A stretch of 64,000 bases of DNA, from positions 46,372,729-46,436,728 of the forward strand of contig JBAIZL010000002.1 in NCBI GenBank assembly GCA_036971475.1, read 5' to 3'. Made by a program: the position numbers and the translations under genes. The stretch is from Prosapia bicincta (Eukaryota; Arthropoda; Insecta; Hemiptera; Cercopidae). Positions 23,801-39,039 of the stretch are shown here, piece after piece. The notes beneath the pieces were generated by a model, which was given only the letters and a program-made list of their open reading frames with translations, was not told the DNA's origin and did no database searches. The number at the start of each line of letters is the position of its first letter. Position 1 is the stretch's first letter.

Positions 23801-24333
23801 TTTGATTATTTAAACTATAACAACCTACATTTATATATACTTAATACGGTTAGATTTTAATAAGCACCTCTTGGTTATATCTAAACACATTTACAGCTAT
23901 AGCATATATCCATAAAAGCTATTTGATTATTTAAACTACAACATCCTACATTTAAATATACCTAATACGATTAGATTTTAATAAGCACCTCTTGGTTATA
24001 TCTAAACACATTTACAACTATAGGATATATCCATAAAAGCTATTTGATTATTTAAACTATAACAACCTACATTTATATATACCTAATAAGGTGAGATTTT
24101 AATAAGCACCTCTTGGTTATATCTAAATGCATTTACACCTATAGGATATATCCATTAAAGCTATTTGATTATTTAAACTATAACAACCTACATTTATATA
24201 TACCTAATAAGGTGAGATTTTAATAAGTACCTCTTGTTTATATTTAAACACAATTAATGCTGTAGGGTTTATACATAAAAGCTATTTGATTATTTAATCT
24301 ATAACACTCGCTATTTATACATACCTGATTTCT

Positions 24334-24900
24334 GATTATATATGTATGCTGTTGTATGATCACAGTAGATAGTAAACTGATACTATATGACACAGTAATC
24401 AAATCATTCGCATAGATTCACTGTGAAACAGCTGTGCGGGTTTTATGCCAGCTATAGTGGTCACCGACAGTGATTGTGGCTTTAAGATAATGTGATATCT
24501 CAGCGGGTTTGCACATATCGTATGATAAGGACCAGGTCCTCGGTCACTGGTTATCCACAACTTTGCACACGAGGCCTTTCGTATTACCTCAAGTGATAAG
24601 ACCTTGTTGCACCTTATTAATTTAGTATCACAGACCAACTTTGGGTTAAGAGAAAGCCATCATATCCCCATAGCCCAAGGCGGACTCCGCATCATCCCAT
24701 AGGTTCTGACCTATGGGGTTCTTTACGACCTATGGTTCCAACGCCTTTAGGGGTAGGTTAGGCCACTCGAGTTTAGGACTCTAGATTGAGCCGCCTTCTT
24801 GCGGTAGCGTAGAGGCTAGCGTCATCGGCACTCGGGTTCCGATTACGACACAGATACTGAGATTTTACGTCATCAGATATATTAAATTAGCGATTTAATT
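24334..24900. other. moderately GC-rich unique segment next to the right arm
   Basis: Composition is more balanced than in the flanks. There is a small palindrome around the CCCATAGGTTCTGACCTATGGG phrase at 24699-24720. A 79-codon minus-strand frame at 24399-24638 has no recognisable features. The segment could be the inner sequence of a transposon end, but I see no gene I can defend. Confidence 0.35.
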
Positions 24901-25110
24901 TTCCAAATACTACCCCCAAATCCACCCCCGGAGCAACCCCCGGGGCAGCTCCCAAACCTACCTAGGAACCACCACTAACACACAACCCACATTGATGAAG
25001 GGTTAGGTTAGATTAGATTTTTTCCCAAAAACTACCCTCTACCATTCTAAACGTAGTCAAACTCACCCCAAAAGCTACGATCAAGGCCATACCAATCCCC
25101 TCCATCTCTT
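24901..25110 (-). repeat. right arm of the long inverted repeat
   Basis: Reverse-complement partner of 11436-11650: C-rich, with CCCCCGGAGCAACCCCCGGG, TACCTAGGAACC and GCTACGATCAAGGCCATACC. Outside 25110 the resemblance stops abruptly. Confidence 0.85.
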
Positions 25111-27255
25111 ATCACTTATAATAATGCAATTTACGTACTATGATATTTATGTAATAATACAAAGATGATTTAGGAAAAAAATAAGGAATGCCTTTAACAT
25201 AGATATAATCTTCGAAGGGATAAAATTTTTGATTTATTTTCAAAAGTGTCCGAATGTAATTTTTTTGAAGTTTGGAAAAAACGTTGATTGCTTGAAATCA
25301 GCATTAATAAAACCGTTAGGCCAGTTGTTTTCTATTTTTGGTTGATAATTGTGATAAATTACTGTATGTTTACGTCAATTTAAATGTAATATCCAAAATA
25401 ATATTGGTCGTTTAGACCTAGAACTTACATTCGATTAACCAATGTGTATTACATAATTAAACATCTGAAAAAGCCAATTTCACACTTGAGAGATATTTAT
25501 ACGAATGTTGTTTTCAACTGGAATAATAAACATTCGGAATAATATGACAAATGATAGCTTTCATTTTGAAATATTAGCTTTGATTTTTTATAATTACATA
25601 TAAATTCCTAGGCGAACATTCACACGTAAGGTGGATTACTGCAGTTTAAAAAGGCAACAAGAAAATGAAGTTTCCATTGGTTTAAAAGACTATATAGTGT
25701 TTGTTCTAAAATTTGGAGGTTTCACACAATAGCTTTGTAAGAATAATATAAGATGTAAAAATAGCTACAATCATTCATGAATAAAAGAAATAATAAGTTT
25801 AGGGATCAATAAAGTTCGTTACAAGTTTTATTTCGTAAAAAGCTAGTGCAATCAATACATCAGTACACTAATGTAACACACTAATACAACAGGTAGCTAT
25901 GAAATGCCAAAGTACAGGAATAAACCGTACGATCCGTGTTTACTAGTTTTTACAGCGAAACCTAAAAGTTAATGACATTTGAATGATATTTTAGTATAGA
26001 CTTACAACGCTCTTCATTGTACAGTAAAAAAATGATGACGTTTGTGTCAAAAGACAGGTAATAAATAAATGACAAAGTTTCGACACATAATCTGTCATCC
26101 TCAGCAGTCTTATGCGCCAAAGATGTTAGTTACTCTCTGTAGAACTGAAAAGATTTAAGGTAATGCTTTTGCACATATTTATGGATAACAAAATATTTTA
26201 TCTTGAAATAAACATTTTTAAAATAAATGTTTCCCTTCGACACTTATGAAACCTGGGTAAAATAATTTAATCATCCGTTGCTGCTTAAGATTAGCAGGCT
26301 AATAATATGAATTTATAGGTTATTAGTGCAATTACGTAGCATCATCTAACGTACTTTATTGTACAAATAATTCCTTAAAGTACGTAAATAACACTTTCGA
26401 AAAGACAGTTAAAGTTTCAAAAAAAAAATATTTCTCGAAAGACTGTTATTCTATTTTTATATAATAATAAATTTTGTGGGTAGCTTGCCCCCATTGAAAT
26501 GTGTTCTAATTTAGATTTTGTTATTGTTATATAATTGGCTGTTTAGGGTTACATAATGAACTAATCGATATTTGTATCAACTAAGCTAATTAGCCCATTG
26601 TGGTTGGAGTTAAGCCCTTTCTCATTTGTTTTATTATTCCATTGTACTCGATATGGAGATCTTTTCAAACGCAAATTTTGCTGTTATAATTTTACGTATG
26701 GACCTGCTAACGTTAATGCTAGATTAGCTGATAGAATGTAGGTACGATAGCTTCTCATTTACAAGTTTGGCTATTCTACCCTTTGTCTGTGTATGTACAG
26801 TATAATTATAACTAATATGGCAAGGCAAATGTAAAACGTCTACGATCATTAAAGTGAGATATTATGAAGCAAACATTTTTTTATATATTTAGCAATTAAT
26901 TTGATAAATATTTATAAAACATCATTTTAGGAAGCTCATCAAATAAGTTGTTATTATAGAAAGCAGAGATGCCGCAATGGCGCTCAATAAATTATTGCAA
27001 CGGTATCAAGTGAAGTGAGATATCTGCATAAAACTAAGAACTACTTTATAGTGTGTGCTTAGGCCTTCTGATTTATATGTACTGTTTTTCTAATATATTA
27101 TTTTGATTTAAAATTTTATTGTTTGGTCTTCTAAAATAACCATTGACCATTGATAAATGAAATAGTTATTGACATAACCTGATATATTTAAAATGCCTTG
27201 TGCTCCCCAGAAGCTTTCAAATCCTGTTTGATACATACAAGTGTTATTAGCAGTG

Positions 27256-27257
<2 letters not shown>
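25111..27257. other. anonymous AT-rich DNA
   Basis: No gene or element recognised. Confidence 0.5.

Positions 27258-27320
<63 letters not shown>
27258..27320. repeat. (TA)n microsatellite
   Basis: About 31 uninterrupted TA units; open frames across it are Ile-Tyr artefacts. Confidence 0.97.
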
Positions 27321-27322
<2 letters not shown>

Positions 27323-28518
27323 ACAACAATAAATAAAATCTCTAAACATTATACATAGTTTTATCCTTGTTATATGAATACATTATCTCCAAGGTATTTG
27401 TACTAAACTATAAGTCTCTAATTATGACTACTAGGTTAATAATTACTGGTTGTAAATTATTAAAACCATAGATATAATCAAAACTTAGTATTCCATCTGT
27501 TGGATTTTAAAAATATGCAGATTTAATAACCAACATTTTGTTTACAGAAAGATAAATCTAGCTACTACTGTATTTAATTGTATAAATATGTAAAATTAAA
27601 ATAAATCACTGATTATATTACAAATTTCAAAACTAATAAACGTTATCATTACATATTAGGAAATGTTAAATATTGATATAATGTGAATTATGTTAAATAT
27701 TCAATGGAGCAAATTGTAAAAGTACAAAATCTATAAAAGTAACAAGCAATTTTGAATACGTTCTAACGCACATGTAAATTTGATTCCTTTTTAAAGTAGT
27801 GTAACACTTGTGTAACTTAATAATAAGTTTATATTGAGGCATACGGAGGGTAATTTATGCATGAATAAAACTTGCTAAATACCTTGATAACGTCATAAAC
27901 TACTTTCAAAAGACTGTTTGTAATGTTGGAGATTAAAAGTTTATGAGAAGGGCGGGAGTTCAGTGACATTATCTACTACTTTTCTTCCAAACCATTCGAC
28001 GTAATTTCCATAAATCTCAAAACTCTTTCTCCAACTAAGGACAATATTTTAACGCTATACAAAAATTATTATTTTTTCTTTCAAAGCCAAAAATATTATT
28101 GGAGTTTCAATACGTTTATAGATTTTAAGTAAAACCTTTTTATTACTTTAAAAAATATATATTTTAAATAACTTATTTCATAGCACCGTATAAATTGTTT
28201 GTAAAATATAGCTAAGTCCAAGACTTTTGCATCATATAAAACCCAAAATTGTTACATTCAACAAACAAATGTAAAATGTTAGAAGATAAAATGCCATACC
28301 TCTACACATCTCTATAAAGTTCCTTTGAGCCAGTAGCTCTACCAATTAAAAAAAATATGAACAATTTGTCTTTATTAGCATTTTTTTTAGTCATTGAAAT
28401 TACTTTTTAAGAGCAACAAATTCTGTCTTTTATTACAATAAAAACAATATTCTGTGGTAATTACAACGACCAAACTGATAAAAACAAAATTCATTCCTTT
28501 AATATAAGTATTCATTTC

Positions 28519-28561
28519 CTATATATATATATGTACACATATAAATATGTATGTATGTATA

Positions 28562-28605
<44 letters not shown>

Positions 28606-28634
28606 GTGTGTGTGTGTGCGCGCGCGCGCGTGTG
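28519..28634. repeat. compound (TA)n(TG)n(CG)n microsatellite
   Basis: TA units, a GTAT run, more TA, then TG and a CGCGCGCGCGCG tract. The alternating purine-pyrimidine CG run is prone to Z-DNA. Confidence 0.95.
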
Positions 28635-30657
28635 TAATTTTAACGTATAAAAAATGTTATAATGTAGATCATATTAAAAATACATACAATAATAATAGCA
28701 AACACAATATATTTACATAAACATAGAAATTAAGTTGAACTATTAAAATATAGTAACATAAAGCGAAATATTCCATCATTTTATAAGAATATTATTTTTT
28801 TCGATCAAACCCTAACTAACGTATAATATTTTTTTACAAATTTAAATAATTTATATTCTTTACACACAGTAATCAATACACACAGTGTTTTGGTTAAATG
28901 TCATATTTAAAATCGAGTCATATTAAAATTCAGTATGTAAATAAATAAGTTATATCTTTTACTGTAAATAATTACATTGTAGGATTAAAAATATATTTTT
29001 AAATCATATGTTTTTGTTGATATAGTAAAGAGAACATGATAAAAATATCCCAAGAGCGAAATATAATGTTAATTGGAGTACAAAAGTTAAAAAAAAAATA
29101 TAATTCTATTAGTGTTTTTTTTATAAAAAACTTATTTAAGGATATTATGATACTCTTGCAATGTAAGTAGTTGAAATAGATAACTCCTTTATTTATAATA
29201 TTTAAAACAAGTTTACTAATCACCTTTAAATCTATTTAACTTAGTGATCACGTCACATGAGTTCTATTCATGACGATAAGACATTTTATGTAGTTAATTT
29301 AGCAATCGGTAAAGTAGGCAATAGCTTATACTTACCCACTTTAATTTTATTATTAAATGGGACTTTAACCCATGTTTAAAAAATTCACGTGATTCTACAG
29401 ATTATTTTTTAAATGTATTACTACCGTAATATGGAGTCCAGGATATAAATATGTTACAGTGGTGGTTGTATTTACAAACGAGGATAAGACATTCAATGCA
29501 CGACTCGACTGCCAAAACGTATTCAGATTTATTGTGCAATATTTCTGTCTTGCTGTAAACGGTAATATATAACCATGATTGTACGGTGTTTATTGAGATG
29601 GGTATTTCCTACAGAGTTAGTACTACGGTTATGTATTTGACACAAGATTGTTCAGGGTTATTGTAGCTAACACGCTTTATATCAATGAAACATAAAATGC
29701 AAAACAAAACATCCTGACACAGGGTAAAATCAATATGTTAAAATTTTATTGTAGTGTAATTTCTAAAAAAAAATATTTTTAATAGATTCAAACAAACTCC
29801 CAAATAATAAAAGTGGTTATGACTACTAGACAATAAAATTCAATGTCGGACAACAAAGTCAGATATATGTACCAACGGCCAAGCGAAAATCGTGCAAACA
29901 GACTGGAAGTAAATACAACTTTTTAATAATGATTTCCGCTTTCCCTCCATAAAACAATAGTTTAGAGGAAATTAAAACGGCCTTTAACAAGTCAAACATT
30001 AGTTTTTATTGTGATATCTTTCATCAGCTATTTTGTTCCATTTCTAGTCAATCTTATGAGAGTAGGTTGATTAGAATTTCTCAATAAAAAAATTTCTCAA
30101 TTTATCTACTCTCCAATTTTATTATTTTTTTGCAATAGAAACTAAATTCCCCTGCCTTAATCCAACTCCCAAGCAAACGTTCACTCACAGTCATTCCCAG
30201 TTAGTTTCTCACATTTGCTAGCAGAAATTTACGTATTTTTCTTCATTAAAATTAACTAAAATTGAGTTTCACATTTATATACTAATATAATATTATTTAT
30301 CCAGTAATAAAATTTATTTCGTATTATATTTGATCTTCCCTAAAGCAAGTAGTAAACGTATTTTTTTTGGACCTTTTATATGAAACCCTCTTGGTTTTGC
30401 AACTGCTAACCTTTTCAATATAAACAAAATGTTAAATAACCTCTGATAACTCCACCTTGTTAACTTCAAAACTGTGTTTACGTAACTGCAAAATACGTGC
30501 GATATTTGCAGATGTTCACCCATTCATGAAATTAAAATTTTCTCACACAAAAATGCGTACATGATTGTAATATGTTTACATAAAAACTATGAGGTGTTTT
30601 TATTTATTAATAAATCAATACAGACCAATTAACATTCTAACCATATACTGTATAGGC
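28635..30657. other. anonymous AT-rich DNA
   Basis: No supported gene. A short segment at about 29457-29574 is GC-richer, follows a TGTTACAG acceptor-like site and is open in more than one frame, but I cannot link it to a product. Confidence 0.4.
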
Positions 30658-30659
30658 CT

Positions 30660-30731
<72 letters not shown>
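30658..30731. repeat. compound (CA)n(TA)n microsatellite
   Basis: About 13 CA units pass directly into about 23 TA units. Confidence 0.97.
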
Positions 30732-34553
<3,822 letters not shown>

Positions 34554-34740
34554 ATATTACCCAATAAAATCCAAAATAAGTAGGATATTCCATTTTTATA
34601 AATATTTTAACATTACAATTCACAACAACCGAAATATATATTCTACATCTCTTTTTCATAAATACATTGGATAGATAAATATATTAATATATAAATAAAT
34701 ATAATAAATAATATATAATAAATATATAATAATATAGATA

Positions 34741-34743
<3 letters not shown>

Positions 34744-34802
<59 letters not shown>
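34744..34802. repeat. (TA)n microsatellite
   Basis: About 29 TA units, preceded by an irregular AATA-rich stretch from about 34674. Confidence 0.97.
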
Positions 34803-34807
<5 letters not shown>

Positions 34808-35405
34808 GGCTCTCTTTGAACTTACTTTTTTGCTAAATGCTGATCGCCGTATCGAGAGAATTCCTCCATTTTCAATGTACAGTAACTGAGATTGTAGTTA
34901 TTGAACAAAAGGGTGTGGGTGGTTTGGTAATAAGAGATGTCTCTCCAAACGGCCAGTCACATTAAATAAAAGTAAGTGCTACTATAGTCAAGTGTTTCCA
35001 TTTTATTATGTGTCGCAGTGTGAAAGAGTAAAATAGTTTCACAAATGTGAAATGAAACAAATAATAATAGCATGAGTGGATAATAGCAATTAGTCCATGG
35101 GCGAAAAAGCTATGGGTAAAGAGAAAACCTTCAAGATGACAGCATTATTTAAACGTTTTTAAGAAATCTTTATCCGTGCTTGAAAGACTTAGCACCTTCA
35201 AATATGTTGCAGCAACTAGAGAGCTTATTACGTATTAATAGATTAGTTTTTAAAGAATAATAGTTCTGGAGGTTGGGTTATTAATTCATAAGCATGTTAC
35301 TCTTATTATATTATTATATTATTGCTCCTATTATATTATGCACAGCTTATACTCGTTTTCATAATATTATAGTATACAAATACACGAGTTACACAAAATC
35401 ACTGA
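34803..35405. other. anonymous DNA
   Basis: No gene recognised. Confidence 0.4.
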
Positions 35406-35441
35406 ATGACACTGATGTGTAACGGAGACACTTTGCTGCAG

Positions 35442-35618
35442 ATTATTCACTTCGGGTATGCCTTATCTTCCTCTATCCGATCTCCTATTTCCCCACACAA
35501 TAACTTTATCAGTATCATTGTAAATCTGTATGGTTTTCAGTGTAAATGTTTAGGAGAGACTCGACATACCATATTCTTGATCAGCAACACCATCACTAAC
35601 AACCAGTTCCAAAAATAA
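35442..35618 (+). CDS. possible upstream odorant receptor exon (weak)
   Basis: After a TTTGCTGCAG acceptor-like site a frame is open to TAA 35616-35618. Its middle part, around NNFISIIVNLYGFQCKCLGE, resembles the loop region of insect odorant receptors where an acidic or Asn residue, an aromatic and a Gln precede a 'L...L' pair. It is on the same strand and 0.5 kb upstream of the stronger receptor exons. No convincing donor or phase match was found, so it could be chance. Confidence 0.25.
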   Translation: MIHFGYALSSSIRSPISPHNNFISIIVNLYGFQCKCLGETRHTIFLISNTITNNQFQK

Positions 35619-35735
35619 ATCTAGACCTCTAAGGTGGGTTTTTCCTTATTCGGTGCAAAATTACTGAAAGACTTGATGAAACACTTGTTTCAGCTAGCTC
35701 AACACTTATTTCATGAAACATTAACTCACGGCGAG

Positions 35736-35820
35736 CATGCTTTGCACCTACAAATTATCCATTTTAACAATTGCAATGCTGGCGCTAACAGTGACGGGAT
35801 GTGTTACTAAAACATTAAGT
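35736..35820 (+). CDS. possible small hydrophobic exon
   Basis: An ATG-initiated, GC-richer segment encodes a hydrophobic helix (SILTIAMLALTVTG) and ends at a strong donor A|GTAAGT near 35820. It may be a membrane-segment exon of the receptor gene that follows, or a separate signal-peptide exon. The phase does not match the next exon I call at 36131, so the link is unproven. Confidence 0.25.
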
Positions 35821-36130
35821 AAGTGTTTTGATGAAAAATAAAAAATCTACCGATTCCGTGACTCAATTTAGTATACTATTTAGTATTATTAAAATATAAG
35901 CTTGTAAAGTTCCAATACATTTTTTGACTCAACCAGTGAATTTTATATTTAAGTACGAAATTTTATTAGATATATAGGTTATGCAGAAGTAGTTCACATA
36001 TAATAATAAGTAATTTGAACACATAAATTGAAATTTTTTCTAAAAATTTTCCCCCTAATTTGAATATTGAAAATGTTATTAATTTTAAAAATAAAATATT
36101 CTAATAAAATTAGAAGTTTCTATTTTAAAG

Positions 36131-39039
36131 TTTCGTGAATATGCTGAGTGACACGTTTGGGTTCTTTTTCTTCTTCTTATCTCAAACTGTTTGCATCATC
36201 ATCAGCGTCACAGCTCACAGATTCAGTAATGTAAGTGCAAACGTTATTCATTTGCAATTATTGATTTATTCTATTTATTGCTATAGAAATACATTATTTG
36301 TTATATATTTAAAGATATGGTCATCAGAGCATCAAAATATTTGATGAATTTAAACATATTATAATATTAGAGTAATTCAAATATTAAAATAATTTAATTG
36401 GAAAATCATTGATTGGTAGGTAGTCACAGTAAATTGTTTAAAATTTTCATTACATGTTTCTTACAACTAAACAAACATTTTTCAATAACCAAAAAACATA
36501 TAATGAAAATATCATTAAAAACGTTTTGAGTTATAAAATAAATAGTAAAACTTATTTATTATTAAATTAGAAAATATATTTAAAATAGGTTTTCACAATA
36601 TAAATATTGTACATACTAATACCCTTGTATTATAAGCACATTCTCGTACTATTAAATTTATAAATACTTATGAAGAGGTTTTGGGAAAAAAGAATAGTAT
36701 TCAAAAAATCAATTTAAAGAATGCTAACACTCTATAAATTCTTTGGGAATAAAATAAATTATTCTGTTTTTTAGGGTGTTTCTAAAATCATATCACTAAA
36801 AAAACGTTAATACGCATTTTCTGGTTTTCAGATTTATGTAGTAATTTTTGTATCAGATATGATAGGATTTTTCGAAAATTAGTTAATGGTTGATTTAGGA
36901 TCAGCCTCCTCGTCTATCCGTTGTGAGTAGTTTTCACGTTGGCACTACTGAAGTAATGTACATCCTTAGGAGGATCATGCGTAAGAATAGACTGCTTTTT
37001 AATGAATATTTGTGCGACTAAAAACCTACACTTCCAATTTATTTACTCTTTAAGATTGAATGCTAATTACAAATATATTCCATTAAACGTAATTTACAAA
37101 CTTAGTTTCGTAATTGAAATAAATAATTGTTATTTCAGGTGTCTATTTGGACAACCAGCGATTTTGTAAATTATGCGATTCCATGTTTGGTTGCAATTGC
37201 TACTTTGGCAATGATATCGTGCTTTGGGAAACCCGTCACATATGAAGGAAGTAATAAATTAATGTCGAATTTTATTCATTTCAAATAATTAAACACAATC
37301 TAGAACATTTTCAAGACTAAAGAAGCAATCTATTGATTTGTTTTCGTACTCGTACGTTTGTAGCAATGCTACATCTCTGTATAACATATTTTTGTTGTTA
37401 AATTTGTATGTGCATAAATAGATGAAAGGATATTAAAGTTATATTTTATGTTAATTAGAATCGTATGCATTTATATGAATTGTAAGATTGCCACAATCGT
37501 AAATTCTAAATGCAAACTAAAATTTGAAAATAATAAATAAATTTGGACTAAACTGTAATAAATTTGGATTAATAGAATACTGTATGTGTTCTGCTTAGGA
37601 CGAAAGATTTGTGCAAGAGCTTCATAGGCTCAATCGAAATGGGAAATTCTTAAGGATTCAAAAATCACTTGTGGTTATGTTTAAGAGGACAAAGAGACCA
37701 CTTTGTATTCGCATTGGAATTATTTACACGTTGAATTTTAAAACCTTACGTAACGTAAGTATACACTAAGGCTAGGAAAATATAGTGCATATCTATACCA
37801 ATTATGAAACTAAGTAAATTTAATTTTCACGATTGTATTACAATAGTATTTAGTTCTATATCTGAAATAAATACTAAGTTCAATTACATTTACACTTGAA
37901 ATTCGCTTTACAAAATTATATAAATAAAATATCTAAATATAGTTTTACATCACTATTGTAACTAATTTAAAAGCAATTTTTCGAGGAAATATTTTAAAAT
38001 AAATTCAATAATAGAGTGGAAGCTGAAATAATTGTTAACATTTATCAAAATATTGTGATTAAAATATTAGAAAAAGATGTATTTTTGTTGTTTTAATGAA
38101 AACTAATGCAACTTTAAAAACTCTTCCGTATAATGTTTTACAACTAATTATTAATGAAAACTAATGAAATTATGATACTTCTTGTTATTATTTTGGAGAC
38201 AAGTTGGAGAAGCTTTTATTATTAATGTTTGAGTAATAATTCAAATTGGTGAAGGTTTTTGCTCTACACTTTATCACAGGATAAAGCTAGTCCTAAACTT
38301 AGGATCTACAACTAAAACATTTATAGAGCATGGAAAGTGGAGGGTTATTTAACCAAAACGTTGATCTATATATTTCTATTGCTTTATTCGGGTTGTCTTT
38401 CAATTCATAATTAATGATTTGAAAGCTTGTGTTTATGGGGTGTTTATGATTGATATTTTTCATGCTACTTTAAAAGCAAACCCTTATATTCACTGGGAAC
38501 TCATACACTAAAACTAGACAATTTTAATATAGGCCTACTATTTCTATTATATTCCAATTGTTACATGTTGGACATATTTCTTGTAATATGGATTGAAAGG
38601 ATTTAACAATAAAGCTAATAAAATCACCCATTTACAGAAGTCTACTGATATACCAGCATAATATATTAAAATCTAATACTCTTGATTATTTTACTTATAT
38701 TCAATAATGCTGACGCATTAAATAAACAAGTGTAGCAATGGAAAAGGATTTATATTTCTATTCATTAAATATAGTTTAGTTTAGCAACAGAAACAATTGG
38801 TTCTATAGGTGTTTTATTCCCGACATAAATAAACCATAACTTGTAAAGTAACTCTTATAAATATTTTTTGAAGAATTATATAAACCTGTAGACAAAGTGA
38901 CTAATAACCAGAAATAATGTCAAAATTACCTACTTTTGCGTCTATTTGTGTTTATATTCGTATACATTATGTTTTACAGGTTCTAAACGCTGCATATTCT
39001 TACTTCAATCTTCTTCGTACAGCCAAGTACAAAATTTGA
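36131..39039 (+). CDS. insect odorant receptor, 3' exons (7tm_6 family)
   Basis: Four plus-strand exons with good splice signals give the C-terminal part of an odorant receptor, a membrane protein that forms ligand-gated channels with Orco in olfactory neurons. Exon A is 36131-36230 (membrane helix, donor GTAAGT). Exon B starts at 37139 after TATTTCAG, runs to about 37250, and encodes a helix ending MISCFGKP, like the family's 'yC.fG' site. Exon C is 37599-37754 after TGCTTAG, with VMFKRTKRPL, like the conserved 'mmrrsqkPl' motif, and donor GTAAGT. Exon D is 38980-39039 after GTTTTACAG, encoding VLNAAYSYFNLLR, like the family's terminal 'vlkasYSyftlLr', then TGA. A-B and C-D junctions are phase 0, as usual in the family. 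The B-C junction is uncertain: the only clear donor after exon B (GTAATA at 37251) is phase 1, while exon C reads best in phase 0. The gene may be damaged there or use another acceptor. N-terminal exons are not identified. Confidence 0.7.

Larger units (their letters stand above)
14098..24333 (+). repeat. 121-bp satellite array, about 84 copies
   Basis: A head-to-tail array with a basic period of 121 bp, measured from successive AAGCACCTCTTGG phrases (for example 14211 and 14332). Copies are mostly well over 90% alike. Each monomer carries the 10-bp palindrome GGATATATCC. A few monomers lack 12 bp (109-bp form, near 14415, 16701 and 19351). Two sequence classes exist: the common form (TACGGTTAGATTTTAATAAG, CACATTTACAGC) and a minority form (TAAGGTGA, TAAGTACC, CGCATTTACAAC). 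The minority form occurs at the array edges and at 17681, 17923, 20331, 20697 and 20818. It has no open reading frame of note. Confidence 0.97.
11436..25110. mobile_element. inverted-repeat-bounded block carrying a satellite
   Basis: The GC-rich sequence at about 11436-11650 returns in reverse complement at about 24901-25110, with roughly 85% agreement by eye. The 13.7 kb between them differs from its flanks: tandem repeats of about 125 bp and 30 bp, two exon-like segments, then a 10.2-kb 121-bp satellite, then about 570 bp of moderately GC-rich unique DNA. The layout resembles a large DNA transposon with sub-terminal inverted repeats and an expanded internal satellite. No transposase was found and no target duplication was pinned down. 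An alternative is two independent copies of a dispersed repeat in opposite orientation beside a satellite. Confidence 0.4.

Noticed and set aside
14098..24333. CRISPR-like regular repeat array
   Set aside because: Monomers abut head to tail with no unique spacers, and the surroundings are eukaryotic; it is a satellite.
24990..25020. Insect telomere repeat (TTAGG) suggested by GGGTTAGGTTAG
   Set aside because: Only two imperfect units are present; not an array.
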